Positions 47,072 through 60,068 of a stretch of 64,000 nucleotides of DNA are shown piece after piece (position 1 is the first letter of the stretch; the number at the start of each line of letters is the position of its first letter). This DNA comes from Euglena gracilis (taxonomy: Eukaryota; Euglenida; Euglenophyceae; Euglenales): assembly GCA_039621445.1 (NCBI GenBank), contig CP154955.1:36497123-36561122 (forward strand). Direction: 5' to 3'. The notes beneath the pieces were generated by a model that was not told where the DNA came from, searched no databases, and saw only the letters and a list, made by a program, of their open reading frames with translations. The translations under genes and the position numbers were made by a program.

Positions 47072-48620
47072 TGTAGGATTCACCAAGTCTGCAATTCCTA
47101 ATTCAAGATTGCACAGCCATTGAAGAATGCCAATTGTTCTGTAGGGAGCAAAATGCTTACACTGATTGCGTGGGTCACTGATTGAACCTCAAAGAAGTCC
47201 TGTCTCTGCTTGTGGTGTGCTGGAAGTTTTGAAAAGTTCAATGCCAGAAAGGTCAAAAGTGAGACACTGGGTCCAGGCCAAGAATGGGCACTCAAACAAT
47301 CAGTGTACACCCTGTACAATCAGTCAGCTCCCGGGCTTGGTCAGCCCAGATGTCATTGAGGAAGTGTCCAGAAAGATGCTGCAGGATGGACTGGGAAGAT
47401 GGACCACATCAATGACAGAATGGGTACAGAAGATGCAATCCAGCAGCTGCAGATGTGGACAGATTGGGGTCCACTGCTGTCCAAGGACTGTGATTGAAGG
47501 TGAAGCTGATCACCGTGTACATCCTGTGTCCCAAGAGTATGTTTTCAGGGCTTTGGAAGTTCTGCAGCAGCAGAAGAGCCCTGTCATTGCAATTACATCT
47601 GTACAATCTGTTGGTGTTCAGGCGGCTGAAGTGGAGCAGATTGCACTCATTCCAAGAGTGGAAGTTGCTGTGCAAGCTGCTGAAGAAGATGACAATCAAT
47701 CTGAAGACAAGATGAAACAAAAAGAGACATCCAAGGAAAGACGAATCAGGAGATTACAATCTAAGAAGAGGAAGAAGGAGGAGCCGCTGAAGCCATTCCC
47801 TGTGCGCTGAACCTTGTGTGTTTGCTGTGATTTCATTGCAATTTAAGTGTAAGCATTTTCCTGGTTCGGTTTGTGATTGCCCAGCCACCATTTGTAGAGG
47901 TTTGCCCTGCTGGGCACTTTGCTTTTGGGTTTTCCCCTTTTGATTTGCCCAGATTTCCCCTTAAACAGGGCAGGCATCAAAGAGATGGATGTCATTGCCC
48001 AGTTGGGGAAGGGTCAGGGCACAAGGGGGGGGGGACTCTGTTTTGCCCGCATGGGCACAGATGTACGGCAGGGCACATAACTGACCAGTGGATAAAGACA
48101 TTTGGAGCTGAAGATTTTCCGCCTTGCCCAGATTTTTTGCCCACAAATCCTTTTTTTTTGGCTGCCCGATTCTGGGCACAAAAATCAGGATCCCCTTTTC
48201 ATGATTGCCCGAATCCCCTCCAGGGTACATTTTGGTTGGCCCCCCCAGGGCCCAGAGATGACTGCCCAGGGGGGGTGACAATTCGGGCACATGGGGGGGG
48301 GGCGGGCAGATCAGGGCGAGGTTGGAATTTCGACTTGGCAAATTTGACCTGCGAATGCCAATTGACATTCCAAGGAATGTTCTGAAGGAAGGGGGTGTAG
48401 GATTCACCAAGTCTGCAATTCCTAATTCAAGATTGCACAGCCATTGAAGATTGCCAATTGTTCTGTAGGGAGCAAAATGCTTACACTGATTGCGTGGGTC
48501 ACTGATTGAACCTCAAAGAAGTCCTGTCTCTGCTTGTGCTGTGCTGGAAGTTTTGAAAAGTTCAATGCCAGAAAGGTCAAAAGTGAGACACTGGGTCCAG
48601 GCCAAGAATGGGCACTCAAA
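47072..48620 (+). mobile_element. Short LTR retroelement, copy 3
   Basis: LTRs at 47072-47296 and 48396-48620, same lengths as copy 1. The TGCCC/GGGCA cluster is at about 47879-48319, with a private t-to-g near 48234 (attttggttgg). Confidence 0.82.
47241..47810 (+). CDS. ORF of the short LTR element, copy 3
   Basis: Translation identical to 25627-26196. Confidence 0.55.
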   Translation: MPERSKVRHWVQAKNGHSNNQCTPCTISQLPGLVSPDVIEEVSRKMLQDGLGRWTTSMTEWVQKMQSSSCRCGQIGVHCCPRTVIEGEADHRVHPVSQEYVFRALEVLQQQKSPVIAITSVQSVGVQAAEVEQIALIPRVEVAVQAAEEDDNQSEDKMKQKETSKERRIRRLQSKKRKKEEPLKPFPVR

Positions 48621-49575
48621 CCCCCTGTGGCCGAAGCTGGGCCATCATTTCCAAGGGGAAACTTCCCAGTGTACCCTCCCCGACCCCTGAGGGGGGTGTC
48701 ACTGGGATCTCCAAGGGGGGTGCCTTTGGGGTTTCAACCCCTCCCTGCTCAGCTGAACCAGTGAGAGCCAACGCCCCCCCTGGGTGTCATTTCTCACAGT
48801 TTCTGGGCCAAAAAGGGGGGTTTGGGGTGAAATTTGGCCAGTGGTTGCCTGAGTTGAAGAGTCCCACCCCCCTGCCCCTTTTCCCACAGATGAGGTGGGG
48901 GGAAGACAAACCTCACCTTCTTCAAATGATTGATTGTTCTCAATTGGACTTTCCATTTGCAAATGTAATTCCAACACTTGAATTCACAATGATAATTGTT
49001 TGTGATTGCACCAATTGACAACGCCAAGAAGTAAAAACAGGAAAACCCTGTGAGAGAAAATGTGATTTTGATGCCCTTGATGGGCAGTTGAATTTAGGAT
49101 TGAGTGCGCTGGTTCCTAAGCGCTCTCAAATCCCAAATTCTTGCGCATTGCATCAAAATCAACCAACCCAAGTCAAAATCAAGGTTTCCCCCCTTGATTG
49201 ATTTTGATAAATTTTGCTGAATTCCATCATTATTGAGCTTTGCAAACCCCTGCAAAAATTCCAGGAACTCAGGAGCCAATCTCTTAAAATTCTGTTCCAA
49301 GCGCTTGCAAGCGCTCTCACCAAATCCAAATTTTTCCCTTAAAACCAAAGGAAAAATGCATAAAAAGCTTAAAAATACGCTAAATAGACCCAAAATCACC
49401 CTTTGGGAATACCTAGCATCACTCAATCTCTCTCCTTGCACAACCAAACCATTGGCGCCCTAGGAGAGGGAATTTTAACGGAATCTTTAGAAAGCCTTAA
49501 AATTAGAGCTAAACCGCCCTTAAAAAGGCCTTCTAAGAGGAACAGCTCCGCCGCCCGGTGGTCGACCTCAAACGG
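48621..49575. other. Unassigned segment, copy 3
   Basis: As 27007-27960. The 117-residue minus-strand ORF (49094-49447) is complete here. Confidence 0.4.
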
Positions 49576-49879
49576 TCGTCAATGTGTGTGTGTGTGTGTG
49601 TGTGTTTGGTGTGTGCACAGTTACACAGAAAGTGTGGTGGCGAGCGGTCTCCACCGACCAGTGGCGCAGCCTACTGGATTTGAAGGTCCGCAGGAGGTTA
49701 TGGTATGCTACAAGTGTTGCGGGGCTAGGCGGGAGGAAAACAGGCAAGGCCCATCTTCAATATAAGGTGCAGGGGGAGGGCTGGGGTAAGGGGCAGGGCG
49801 GCGCTGCGATCCGTCTGGTATGGTCGTCGGTTGGTGGGGGAGAGGTGGGCAACGGGGCGCGGGCGGGGGCGGTTGGTAG

Positions 49880-49910
<31 letters not shown>

Positions 49911-49929
49911 GGGGTGGTTTTTTTTGTCA

Positions 49930-50532
49930 TTAACAGAGTAGGTGCTTGGGTTGTGGGAGGTGGAATACCTCTCGGAGCAGGGCGATGGCCACGTTTTGGT
50001 ATATTTCTGCCTCCTTTTTTTCGCGCTCGGCGCCCTGTTGCCAAGACGAGGCGCGTTTGGCGACTCTGCTTAGTGTCTTGGCCGTTTCCGGTCCAAAGCC
50101 GCCCCATGTGCCGAGGGCGAAAGGCGTGACGCCACACCCTGCTTGCTGACATGGGATGTTGTATTTCTGCTTTTTGGCATCCTCCCCCCTCTTCAGGAAG
50201 GATCTCCAGCGTTCGTGGGTTGCGGCGTGTTCTGTTGCCTGCCAACCGTGGCAGACGGTGACGTCCAGCGCCTTCGGCTTCCCCTCAGACCAGCAGTCCA
50301 GGAGGAGGTCCGCAGGGTGGAGATGGCTGTCTCGGGCCGTCGGCAGTGAAACCTCCTTCTGCACCCGCTGCCCGCTGTTGGACAAGGTTTGAAATAGGGC
50401 GTCCTGAACAGCGTTGTGGCGGGTTGCGAAGTTGTTCCTACGGCAGCAGAGGAGGTGGTCGCCTTCCTTATCCAGGGGCTGGCCGCATCCTGTGCACGGC
50501 TGGCTAATGTCATTCATAACCGGGAGTCCCAA
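49930..50532 (-). pseudogene. LINE family 2 CCHC knuckle and RLE endonuclease, copy 3
   Basis: As 28313-28915 with HLPQPKHLLC instead of HLLQPKHLLC at the end. It is preceded in frame by the same TAG. Confidence 0.82.
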
Positions 50533-50919
50533 CCACCATTGCAGTCCCAGGGTGTATTCCTCGCTGGAGAAGGTGGTGTGGGAGTTGTGCTAGGGGGTAG
50601 CCGCCATCCAACCGTGTCCAAACCCCGTGGCCTGTTCAAGGAGGCGGTTCTGGTCGTGGGGCCGGGCCTGGTCCACCAGGTCGTCCATTGCCTTCTTGCC
50701 CAGCTCATGGTTCCACCACTTTTGTTTCCGTGGTTCTTGGTCCACGGAGGCAATTCGATGTGGGCTGTTGAGGAAAGCGGTAACTGTGGCATGATTCGCT
50801 CCCAGCCTGCCCCTGAGGTCGTCCAATGCGGGCGTGACAAGGGATAGTTGCGGGCCGGTTGCGTAGTCGGGCACACCCACACGACGGGCCCCATCGGAGT
50901 AGAAGTCTATAGTCTATAG

Positions 50920-51942
50920 TCAGGAGATCGCTGCAGGCTGAGTGTAGGACGGTATACGGAGGCCGCAGCCGCCACTGGATAGGGGCAGCGAGGCCGCGCA
51001 GCGAGGGTCCGCTGTTGCGAATTCAGCGCCGTGCCCAGTACGTCCTCGAAGGCGTTCATGATCACCTCCGAGCAGCTCCTTACCTGGTCTGGACTGGCAT
51101 AGGAGTTGGATGCACGCAGGAGGTAGTTCACCTTGCAGCCGTCCACGCAGCTCCGGAGCAGATGATGTGCTACCTGGGCGTCGGTCAGGGAAGTTATGGT
51201 AGATGAGGCCTTTTTCGATTTTGGCGGCGGCGCCTTCCCACGTTGTCTCGGTAGTGTCCGAGGATGCAGGGTGGTCAACTGGGATACCAAGGACGGTGAT
51301 ACCTTCCCCTTGTGCCCAAGGGTCTACTTGCAATCTGTCACAGCTGGGCGTGCTCCTCGCTCCCGGGCCCCACATGACGCATTTTTGCAGGTTGAGGCCC
51401 AGACCTACGCGGTGGGACTCTTGCAGCAGGAAACGTAGGCAGTGTTCAATCCTGTCCGGGGTCCCGACCAGGAGGCCGTCGTCCAGGTACCAGCTGTTCC
51501 ATAGCAGCTGGTCGTCCCTGATAATCTGCTCCAGCAGCGGCTGCAGCGCCAGGGCGAACCCGATGGGGCCCAGAGGGCAGCCTTGGTGTGTCCCCCGTTG
51601 TGACAGGATGGAACGGCCGCCACAGAAAAGGGGAACGGGCCCACTGTATGCAAACCTTAGGAAATTGTACAGGCTGGGAGTGCGTGTCTCAGCCTCTGTG
51701 AGGATCGCGCCGCGGTCCACTCTGTTAAACACGTTGGAGTAGTCCACCTGGAGGGAAACCCAGGGCGAGGTATCCCCCAGCTGAATGACGAGGTGTTGCA
51801 TGCCCACGGCGACGGCTTCGGCCGCGTTTCGTACCCCTACCCCGGCCTGTGTGGGGGCGAGCGTTGCCACCTTAGACCGGGCATATGGTGTCTGGAGCAG
51901 CGTCTTCCCCACCAGGCGGCGAATGGTCTCCCCAACCGCCAC
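50920..51942 (-). pseudogene. LINE family 2 reverse transcriptase core, copy 3
   Basis: Same frame, motifs and downstream frameshift as copy 1. The thumb is in 50907-51290. Confidence 0.85.
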
Positions 51943-53153
51943 CGGTCGTACCCCGTTGTCCTTCTTACGGAGGGGTGTCAGATTCGCGCAGCACCAGGCC
52001 GCAGCGTGGTGCGGTGGTAGCTGGCCGTCTACCCAAACCCGAGTCAGCCGCGCAAGGGCAGTTATCAGCTTTGCTCCCCGGCCCGGCCTACGCAGACAAT
52101 CTTGGAGGTGGCTGGGCCGCAGTCCAGACGGTCCTGGTGTAGAACCCCGCGGGAATCGGCGGATGGCCTCCTTTAGTCTATCCTCCCATTCCGGGTGTGG
52201 TTCTCAGGGAATGGCCTAACGTGTCGCGGGAGGCGGTTGGTGTCGACATTTCTGCCGGCAGGATGCAACTTCTCCAGGGCAGCCCAGACCTCCGGGTCGT
52301 CTGGTTGGTGCGCGCCCTCGGAGAGCAGTATTTGGACCGCCTTCGCGCACGCCCCTTTTGCAGTGAGGGTGCGTACTCGTCTCGTTATCGCCTCACTGAG
52401 GGCAGTCGGCCGTGTTCTGGAGCGTTTTTCCGCCCTGGTTTCTACTATGGGCAGCCCAAGCCGTCCTTTTTTTTTATTAAAAAAATAGACACTCAGAAAG
52501 TCCGGTGGTGGGGCGAGCCGAGTCCACCGACCAGTGGCACAGCCTACTGGATTTGAGTGTTCAGGGGTAGGGCTATATACAGAAGCGGAATCAGCGGCCA
52601 GTCCGAGGTACAGGTGAGGGAGTGTAAAGACGAGCGGCCTTGGTAGCAGGTAAGACGGAGGGGCGAGGGGTAGCTTGGCGGATGTTGTGTGAGGTGCGTT
52701 GGGGTTGAGAGGCGGGGGGCGTGGTGGCTGGTGTGTGTGTGTGTGTGGTGTGTGTGTGCTTGTGGTTTTTTTATTATTTTTTTTTTGTTTGGAGGGATGG
52801 GGTGGGAGAGCGGTTGGTCAAATTGCTCACTCCAATTCGTATTGGCTTTGGGTGGTGGGATCCACCGCTCCAGGTAGGTACCGCCATAGTTCCCCATGCC
52901 GGCTGGCGGGCCACTTGTCTTGCCAATGTGAGGCACAGGTTATGGATGATTGGGTACTGTTGTTTGCTTGATGAAGAGTAGTGGATGGTCTTAGGTGAAT
53001 TATTTACTCTGGGACCAGGGATCGCAATGGTCTTCTTTACAGACAGTATGTAAAGAAGACCATTGCGATCCCTGGTCCCAGAGTAAATAATTCACCTAAG
53101 ACCATCCACTACTCTTCATCAAGCAAACAACAGTACCCAATCATCCATAACCT

Positions 53154-53915
53154 GTGCCTCACATTGGCAAGACAAGTGGCCCGCCAGCCGGCATGGGGAA
53201 CTATGGCGGTACCTACCTGGAGCGGTGGATCCCACCACCCAAAGCCAATACGAATTGGAGTGAGCAATTTGACCAACCGCTCTCCCACCCCATCCCTCCA
53301 AACAAAAAAAAAATAATAAAAAAACCACAAGCACACACACACCACACACACACACACCAGCCACCACGCCCCCCGCCTCTCAACCCCAACGCACCTCACA
53401 CAACATCCGCCAAGCTACCCCTCGCCCCTCCGTCTTACCTGCTACCAAGGCCGCTCGTCTTTACACTCCCTCACCTGTACCTCGGACTGGCCGCTGATTC
53501 CGCTTCTGTATATAGCCCTACCCCTGAACACTCAAATCCAGTAGGCTGTGCCACTGGTCGGTGGACTCGGCTCGCCCCACCACCGGACTTTCTGAGTGTC
53601 TATTTTTTTAATAAAAAAAAAGGACGGCTTGGGCTGCCCATAGTAGAAACCAGGGCGGAAAAACGCTCCAGAACACGGCCGACTGCCCTCAGTGAGGCGA
53701 TAACGAGACGAGTACGCACCCTCACTGCAAAAGGGGCGTGCGCGAAGGCGGTCCAAATACTGCTCTCCGAGGGCGCGCACCAACCAGACGACCCGGAGGT
53801 CTGGGCTGCCCTGGAGAAGTTGCATCCTGCCGGCAGAAATGTCGACACCAACCGCCTCCCGCGACACGTTAGGCCATTCCCTGAGAACCACACCCGGAAT
53901 GGGAGGATAGACTAA
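53154..53915 (+). pseudogene. LINE family 2 N-terminal frame, copy 4
   Basis: 253 residues. The first 125 read through leader DNA, including the (AC)n tract (His/Thr repeats), and may not be protein. The last 90 (AEKRSRTRPTALSEAITRRV ... PEVWAALEKLHPAGRNVD) are the conserved pre-RT helical region. It ends at TAG in the sequence where family 1 continues into the RT. Confidence 0.55.
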
Positions 53916-54145
53916 AGGAGGCCATCCGCCGATTCCCGCGGGGTTCTACACCAGGACCGTCTGGACTGCGGCCCAGCCACCTCCAAGATTGTCTGCGTAG
54001 GCCGGGCCGGGGAGCAAAGCTGATAACTGCCCTTGCGCGGCTGACTCGGGTTTGGGTAGACGGCCAGCTACCACCGCACCACGCTGCGGCCTGGTGCTGC
54101 GCGAATCTGACACCCCTCCGTAAGAAGGACAACGGGGTACGACCG

Positions 54146-55168
54146 GTGGCGGTTGGGGAGACCATTCGCCGCCTGGTGGGGAAGACGCTGCTCCAGACAC
54201 CATATGCCCGGTCTAAGGTGGCAACGCTCGCCCCCACACAGGCCGGGGTAGGGGTACGAAACGCGGCCGAAGCCGTCGCCGTGGGCATGCAACACCTCGT
54301 CATTCAGCTGGGGGATACCTCGCCCTGGGTTTCCCTCCAGGTGGACTACTCCAACGTGTTTAACAGAGTGGACCGCGGCGCGATCCTCACAGAGGCTGAG
54401 ACACGCACTCCCAGCCTGTACAATTTCCTAAGGTTTGCATACAGTGGGCCCGTTCCCCTTTTCTGTGGCGGCCGTTCCATCCTGTCACAACGGGGGACAC
54501 ACCAAGGCTGCCCTCTGGGCCCCATCGGGTTCGCCCTGGCGCTGCAGCCGCTGCTGGAGCAGATTATCAGGGACGACCAGCTGCTATGGAACAGCTGGTA
54601 CCTGGACGACGGCCTCCTGGTCGGGACCCCGGACAGGATTGAACACTGCCTACGTTTCCTGCTGCAAGAGTCCCACCGCGTAGGTCTGGGCCTCAACCTG
54701 CAAAAATGCGTCATGTGGGGCCCGGGAGCGAGGAGCACGCCCAGCTGTGACAGATTGCAAGTAGACCCTTGGGCACAAGGGGAAGGTATCACCGTCCTTG
54801 GTATCCCAGTTGACCACCCTGCATCCTCGGACACTACCGAGACAACGTGGGAAGGCGCCGCCGCCAAAATCGAAAAAGGCCTCATCTACCATAACTTCCC
54901 TGACCGACGCCCAGGTAGCACATCATCTGCTCCGGAGTTGCGTGGACGGCTGCAAGGTGAACTACCTCCTGCGTGCATCCAACTCCTATGCCAGTCCAGA
55001 CCAGGTAAGGAGCTGCTCGGAGGTGATCATGAACGCCTTCGAGGACGTACTGGGCACGGCGCTGAATTCGCAACAGCGGACCCTCGCTGCGCGGCCTCGC
55101 TGCCCCTATCCAGTGGCGGCTGCGGCCTCCGTATACCGTCCTACACTCAGCCTGCAGCGATCTCCTGA
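54146..55168 (+). pseudogene. LINE family 2 reverse transcriptase core, copy 4
   Basis: As copy 2. The thumb is in 54798-55181, and the segment 55208-55498 ends at the shared in-frame TAG. Confidence 0.85.
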
Positions 55169-55555
55169 CTATAGACTATAGACTTCTACTCCGATGGGGC
55201 CCGTCGTGTGGGTGTGCCCGACTACGCAACCGGCCCGCAACTATCCCTTGTCACGCCCGCATTGGACGACCTCAGGGGCAGGCTGGGAGCGAATCATGCC
55301 ACAGTTACCGCTTTCCTCAACAGCCCACATCGAATTGCCTCCGTGGACCAAGAACCACGGAAACAAAAGTGGTGGAACCATGAGCTGGGCAAGAAGGCAA
55401 TGGACGACCTGGTGGACCAGGCCCGGCCCCACGACCAGAACCGCCTCCTTGAACAGGCCACGGGGTTTGGACACGGTTGGATGGCGGCTACCCCCTAGCA
55501 CAACTCCCACACCACCTTCTCCAGCGAGGAATACACCCTGGGACTGCAATGGTGG

Positions 55556-56175
55556 TTGGGACTCCCGGTTATGAATGACATTAGCCAGCCGTGCACAGGA
55601 TGCGGCCAGCCCCTGGATAAGGAAGGCGACCACCTCCTCTGCTGCCGTAGGAACAACTTCGCAACCCGCCACAACGCTGTTCAGGACGCCCTATTTCAAA
55701 CCTTGTCCAACAGCGGGCAGCGGGTGCAGAAGGAGGTTTCACTGCCGACGGCCCGAGACAGCCATCTCCACCCTGCGGACCTCCTCCTGGACTGCTGGTC
55801 TGAGGGGAAGCCGAAGGCGCTGGACGTCACCGTCTGCCACGGTTGGCAGGCAACAGAACACGCCGCAACCCACGAACGCTGGAGATCCTTCCTGAAGAGG
55901 GGGGAGGATGCCAAAAAGCAGAAATACAACATCCCATGTCAGCAAGCAGGGTGTGGCGTCACGCCTTTCGCCCTCGGCACATGGGGCGGCTTTGGACCGG
56001 AAACGGCCAAGACACTAAGCAGAGTCGCCAAACGCGCCTCGTCTTGGCAACAGGGCGCCGAGCGCGAAAAAAAGGAGGCAGAAATATACCAAAACGTGGC
56101 CATCGCCCTGCTCCGAGAGGTATTCCACCTCCCAACCCAAGCACCTACTCTGTTAATGACAAAAAAAACCACCCC

Positions 56176-56210
<35 letters not shown>

Positions 56211-56365
56211 CTACCAACCGCCCCCGCCCGCGCCCCGTTGCCCACCTCTCCCCCACCAACCGACGACCATACCAGACGGATCGCAGCGCCGCCCTGCCCC
56301 TCACCCCAGCCCTCCCCCTGCACCTTATATTGAAGATGGGCCTTGCCTGTTTTCCTCCCGCCTAG
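55556..56365 (+). pseudogene. LINE family 2 RLE endonuclease running into (CA)n, copy 4
   Basis: Residues 1-190 are the CCHC knuckle and nuclease as in copy 2. After REVFHL the 2-bp deletion changes the frame, skips the usual stop and codes through the microsatellite (THTHTHT...). The last 75 residues are therefore spurious. Confidence 0.75.
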
Positions 56366-56515
56366 CCCCGCAACACTTGTAGCATACCATAACCTCCTGC
56401 GGACCTTCAAATCCAGTAGGCTGCGCCACTGGTCGGTGGAGACCGCTCGCCACCACACTTTCTGTGTAACTGTGCACACACCAAACACACACACACACAC
56501 ACACACATTGACGAC

Positions 56516-57468
56516 CGTTTGAGGTCGACCACCGGGCGGCGGAGCTGTTCCTCTTAGAAGGCCTTTTTAAGGGCGGTTTAGCTCTAATTTTAAGGCTTTC
56601 TAAAGATTCCGTTAAAATTCCCTCTCCTAGGGCGCCAATGGTTTGGTTGTGCAAGGAGAGAGATTGAGTGATGCTAGGTATTCCCAAAGGGTGATTTTGG
56701 GTCTATTTAGCGTATTTTTAAGCTTTTTATGCATTTTTCCTTTGGTTTTAAGGGAAAAATTTGGATTTGGTGAGAGCGCTTGCAAGCGCTTGGAACAGAA
56801 TTTTAAGAGATTGGCTCCTGAGTTCCTGGAATTTTTGCAGGGGTTTGCAAAGCTCAATAATGATGGAATTCAGCAAAATTTATCAAAATCAATCAAGGGG
56901 GGAAACCTTGATTTTGACTTGGGTTGGTTGATTTTGATGCAATGCGCAAGAATTTGGGATTTGAGAGCGCTTAGGAACCAGCGCACTCAATCCTAAATTC
57001 AACTGCCCATCAAGGGCATCAAAATCACATTTTCTCTCACAGGGTTTTCCTGTTTTTACTTCTTGGCGTTGTCAATTGGTGCAATCACAAACAATTATCA
57101 TTGTGAATTCAAGTGTTGGAATTACATTTGCAAATGGAAAGTCCAATTGAGAACAATCAATCATTTGAAGAAGGTGAGGTTTGTCTTCCCCCCACCTCAT
57201 CTGTGGGAAAAGGGGCAGGGGGGTGGGACTCTTCAACTCAGGCAACCACTGGCCAAATTTCACCCCAAACCCCCCTTTTTGGCCCAGAAACTGTGAGAAA
57301 TGACACCCAGGGGGGGCGTTGGCTCTCACTGGTTCAGCTGAGCAGGGAGGGGTTGAAACCCCAAAGGCACCCCCCTTGGAGATCCCAGTGACACCCCCTC
57401 AGGGGTCGGGGAGGGTACACTGGGAAGTTTCCCCTTGGAAATGATGGCCCAGCTTCGGCCACAGGGGG
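56516..57468. other. Unassigned segment, copy 4
   Basis: Mirror of 48621-49575. The 117-residue ORF is at 56643-56996 (plus). Confidence 0.4.
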
Positions 57469-59017
57469 TTTGAGTGCCCATTCTTGGCCTGGACCCAGTG
57501 TCTCACTTTTGACCTTTCTGGCATTGAACTTTTCAAAACTTCCAGCACAGCACAAGCAGAGACAGGACTTCTTTGAGGTTCAATCAGTGACCCACGCAAT
57601 CAGTGTAAGCATTTTGCTCCCTACAGAACAATTGGCAATCTTCAATGGCTGTGCAATCTTGAATTAGGAATTGCAGACTTGGTGAATCCTACACCCCCTT
57701 CCTTCAGAACATTCCTTGGAATGTCAATTGGCATTCGCAGGTCAAATTTGCCAAGTCGAAATTCCAACCTCGCCCTGATCTGCCCGCCCCCCCCCCATGT
57801 GCCCGAATTGTCACCCCCCCTGGGCAGTCATCTCTGGGCCCTGGGGGGGCCAACAAAAATGTACCCTGGAGGGGATTCGGGCAATCATGAAAAGGGGATC
57901 CTGATTTTTGTGCCCAGAATCGGGCAGCCAAAAAAAAGGAATTGTGGGCAAAAAATCTGGGCAAGGCGGAAAATCTTCAGCTCCAAATGTCTTTATCCAC
58001 TGGTCAGTTATGTGCCCTGCCGTACATCTGTGCCCATGCGGGCAAAACAGAGTACCCCCCCCCCTTGTGCCCTGACCCTTCCCCAACTGGGCAATGACAT
58101 CCATCTCTTTGATGCCTGCCCTGTTTAAGGGGAAATCTGGGCAAATCAAAAGGGGAAAACCCAAAAGCAAAGTGCCCAGCAGGGCAAACCTCTACAAATG
58201 GTGGCTGGGCAATCACAAACCGAACCAGGAAAATGCTTACACTTAAATTGCAATGAAATCACAGCAAACACACAAGGTTCAGCGCACAGGGAATGGCTTC
58301 AGCGGCTCCTCCTTCTTCCTCTTCTTAGATTGTAATCTCCTGATTCGTCTTTCCTTGGATGTCTCTTTTTGTTTCATCTTGTCTTCAGATTGATTGTCAT
58401 CTTCTTCAGCAGCTTGCACAGCAACTTCCACTCTTGGAATGATTGCAATCTGCTCCACTTCAGCCGCCTGAACACCAACAGATTGTACAGATGTAATTGC
58501 AATGACAGGGCTCTTCTGCTGCTGCAGAACTTCCAAAGCCCTGAAAACATACTCTTGGGACACAGGATGTACACGGTGATCAGCTTCACCTTCAATCACA
58601 GTCCTTGGACAGCAGTGGACCCCAATCTGTCCACATCTGCAGCTGCTGGATTGCATCTTCTGTACCCATTCTGTCATTGATGTGGTCCATCTTCCCAGTC
58701 CATCCTGCAGCATCTTTCTGGACACTTCCTCAATGACATCTGGGCTGACCAAGCCCGGGAGCTGACTGATTGTACAGGGTGTACACTGATTGTTTGAGTG
58801 CCCATTCTTGGCCTGGACCCAGTGTCTCACTTTTGACCTTTCTGGCATTGAACTTTTCAAAACTTCCAGCACACCACAAGCAGAGACAGGACTTCTTTGA
58901 GGTTCAATCAGTGACCCACGCAATCAGTGTAAGCATTTTGCTCCCTACAGAACAATTGGCATTCTTCAATGGCTGTGCAATCTTGAATTAGGAATTGCAG
59001 ACTTGGTGAATCCTACA
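57469..59017 (-). mobile_element. Short LTR retroelement, copy 4
   Basis: LTRs at 57469-57693 and 58793-59017. Private homopolymer changes occur near 57936 (A7 run, gaattgtggg) and 58053. Confidence 0.82.
58279..58848 (-). CDS. ORF of the short LTR element, copy 4
   Basis: As copy 1 except VEQIAIIPRVEV instead of VEQIALIPRVEV, the only amino-acid difference seen among the four copies. Confidence 0.55.
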   Translation of the reverse strand: MPERSKVRHWVQAKNGHSNNQCTPCTISQLPGLVSPDVIEEVSRKMLQDGLGRWTTSMTEWVQKMQSSSCRCGQIGVHCCPRTVIEGEADHRVHPVSQEYVFRALEVLQQQKSPVIAITSVQSVGVQAAEVEQIAIIPRVEVAVQAAEEDDNQSEDKMKQKETSKERRIRRLQSKKRKKEEPLKPFPVR

Positions 59018-59045
59018 GGGGGGCCAGATCGGGGAGAAAAAATTT

Positions 59046-59152
59046 CCGACACAAGTCGGCTCGAGGAGCCAAAAAAACGATCCTACGCCGGAAACTGGCC
59101 CGGGGCGGGGGTTTCCGCTTCACCCCAGTGCTGCCGTGGGTCATGGCAGCAC
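59046..59152 (+). promoter_or_regulatory. Four-hairpin leader array, copy 4
   Basis: Same four stems as at 37419-37525, without changes. Confidence 0.6.
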
Positions 59153-59819
59153 GGGTGTGAAACATGGTAAGCAGAGGTTGATCCTTCAGCCTTCAGTCGG
59201 AAATTTTGGGTTGGAAATCCCTGCTCAGAATGTTTTCTTTGATGATCAGCCAATGGCCCAATCTCAGATGGCAAATCTGACGATTGGAGTTTCGGGGCAC
59301 AGGGAGTTGGGACCCGAAACCAGTTTGGCTGAACTCAGAACCCCAACAAATATGGGACAGATGTTGGAATTTCAGGGTGGGGATGGCCAGGTTGTCATTT
59401 CCAACCAACCTTGTTTTCCAGAGCCTTTTTCAGGGGTTTCGCCTTTGCAAAATATGGGGTACGGTTTTGTGCTGCCTGAGTTACAACCTCTCCCAGACTT
59501 TTCATGGGTGCAAAATTTAAGGAATCTGCCATCATTACCCGCTTTTGCGTTGCCTTTGCCTCCAGCTCAAACAGTTTCTTCAACACCAGCCCAAGAGCCG
59601 GTGGCACTTTTGCAGTTTTCCCAACCATCCCAGGTAGATGGGCTGGCGAAGGAAACGGGAAGTGCCTCGGCAGTGCAGGGGGGTGATAACCCCAGCCCAG
59701 TTTTCTTTGAAAAGCAAGCACAGGTCAATGTGCTGGGCTTAAACGATAATAATAACTGGGACAGCAGCAAACGGGTCAGAGCAGAAGTGGAGGGGGCAGA
59801 GGAAAACCCGAAGGACTAG
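59136..59819 (+). CDS. Gag N-terminal ORF, copy 4
   Basis: Translation identical to copies 1 and 2. Confidence 0.55.
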   Translation: MGHGSTGVKHGKQRLILQPSVGNFGLEIPAQNVFFDDQPMAQSQMANLTIGVSGHRELGPETSLAELRTPTNMGQMLEFQGGDGQVVISNQPCFPEPFSGVSPLQNMGYGFVLPELQPLPDFSWVQNLRNLPSLPAFALPLPPAQTVSSTPAQEPVALLQFSQPSQVDGLAKETGSASAVQGGDNPSPVFFEKQAQVNVLGLNDNNNWDSSKRVRAEVEGAEENPKD

Positions 59820-60068
59820 CCCAGTTCCACTTCTACTCGGCGACCCCGAACACCAGCTTCATCACCAGGTAGTGATGAAGTTCAGCAAACACTGCTGCAC
59901 GGTGAGGTTGATCACGGACAGCCAGCAGCTGCTGCAGCCCCCCAGCCTCCTCATATTTTCATCGAGGGGGGTGAGGAGGAGGTCCAACCCCGAGCCTATG
60001 AAAGTTCTGAAGCCACCCCCAGGGGGGGTTCACAAAATCAGGGATTTTAAGACCCCTGGGGGCAATTT

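Larger units (their letters stand above)
49576..53041 (-). mobile_element. LINE family 2, copy 3
   Basis: As copy 1. Private changes include gcagctccgg for gcaactccgg near 51152. Microsatellites differ in length: (TG)14 after the stop, and a longer tract near 52731-52758. Confidence 0.82.
53049..56515 (+). mobile_element. LINE family 2, copy 4
   Basis: Mirror of copy 3. The N-terminal frame 53154-53915 is the longest open version of the 5' region. A 2-bp deletion near 56134 (cctcccaaccc) lets the RLE frame run into the (CA)16 tract. Confidence 0.82.
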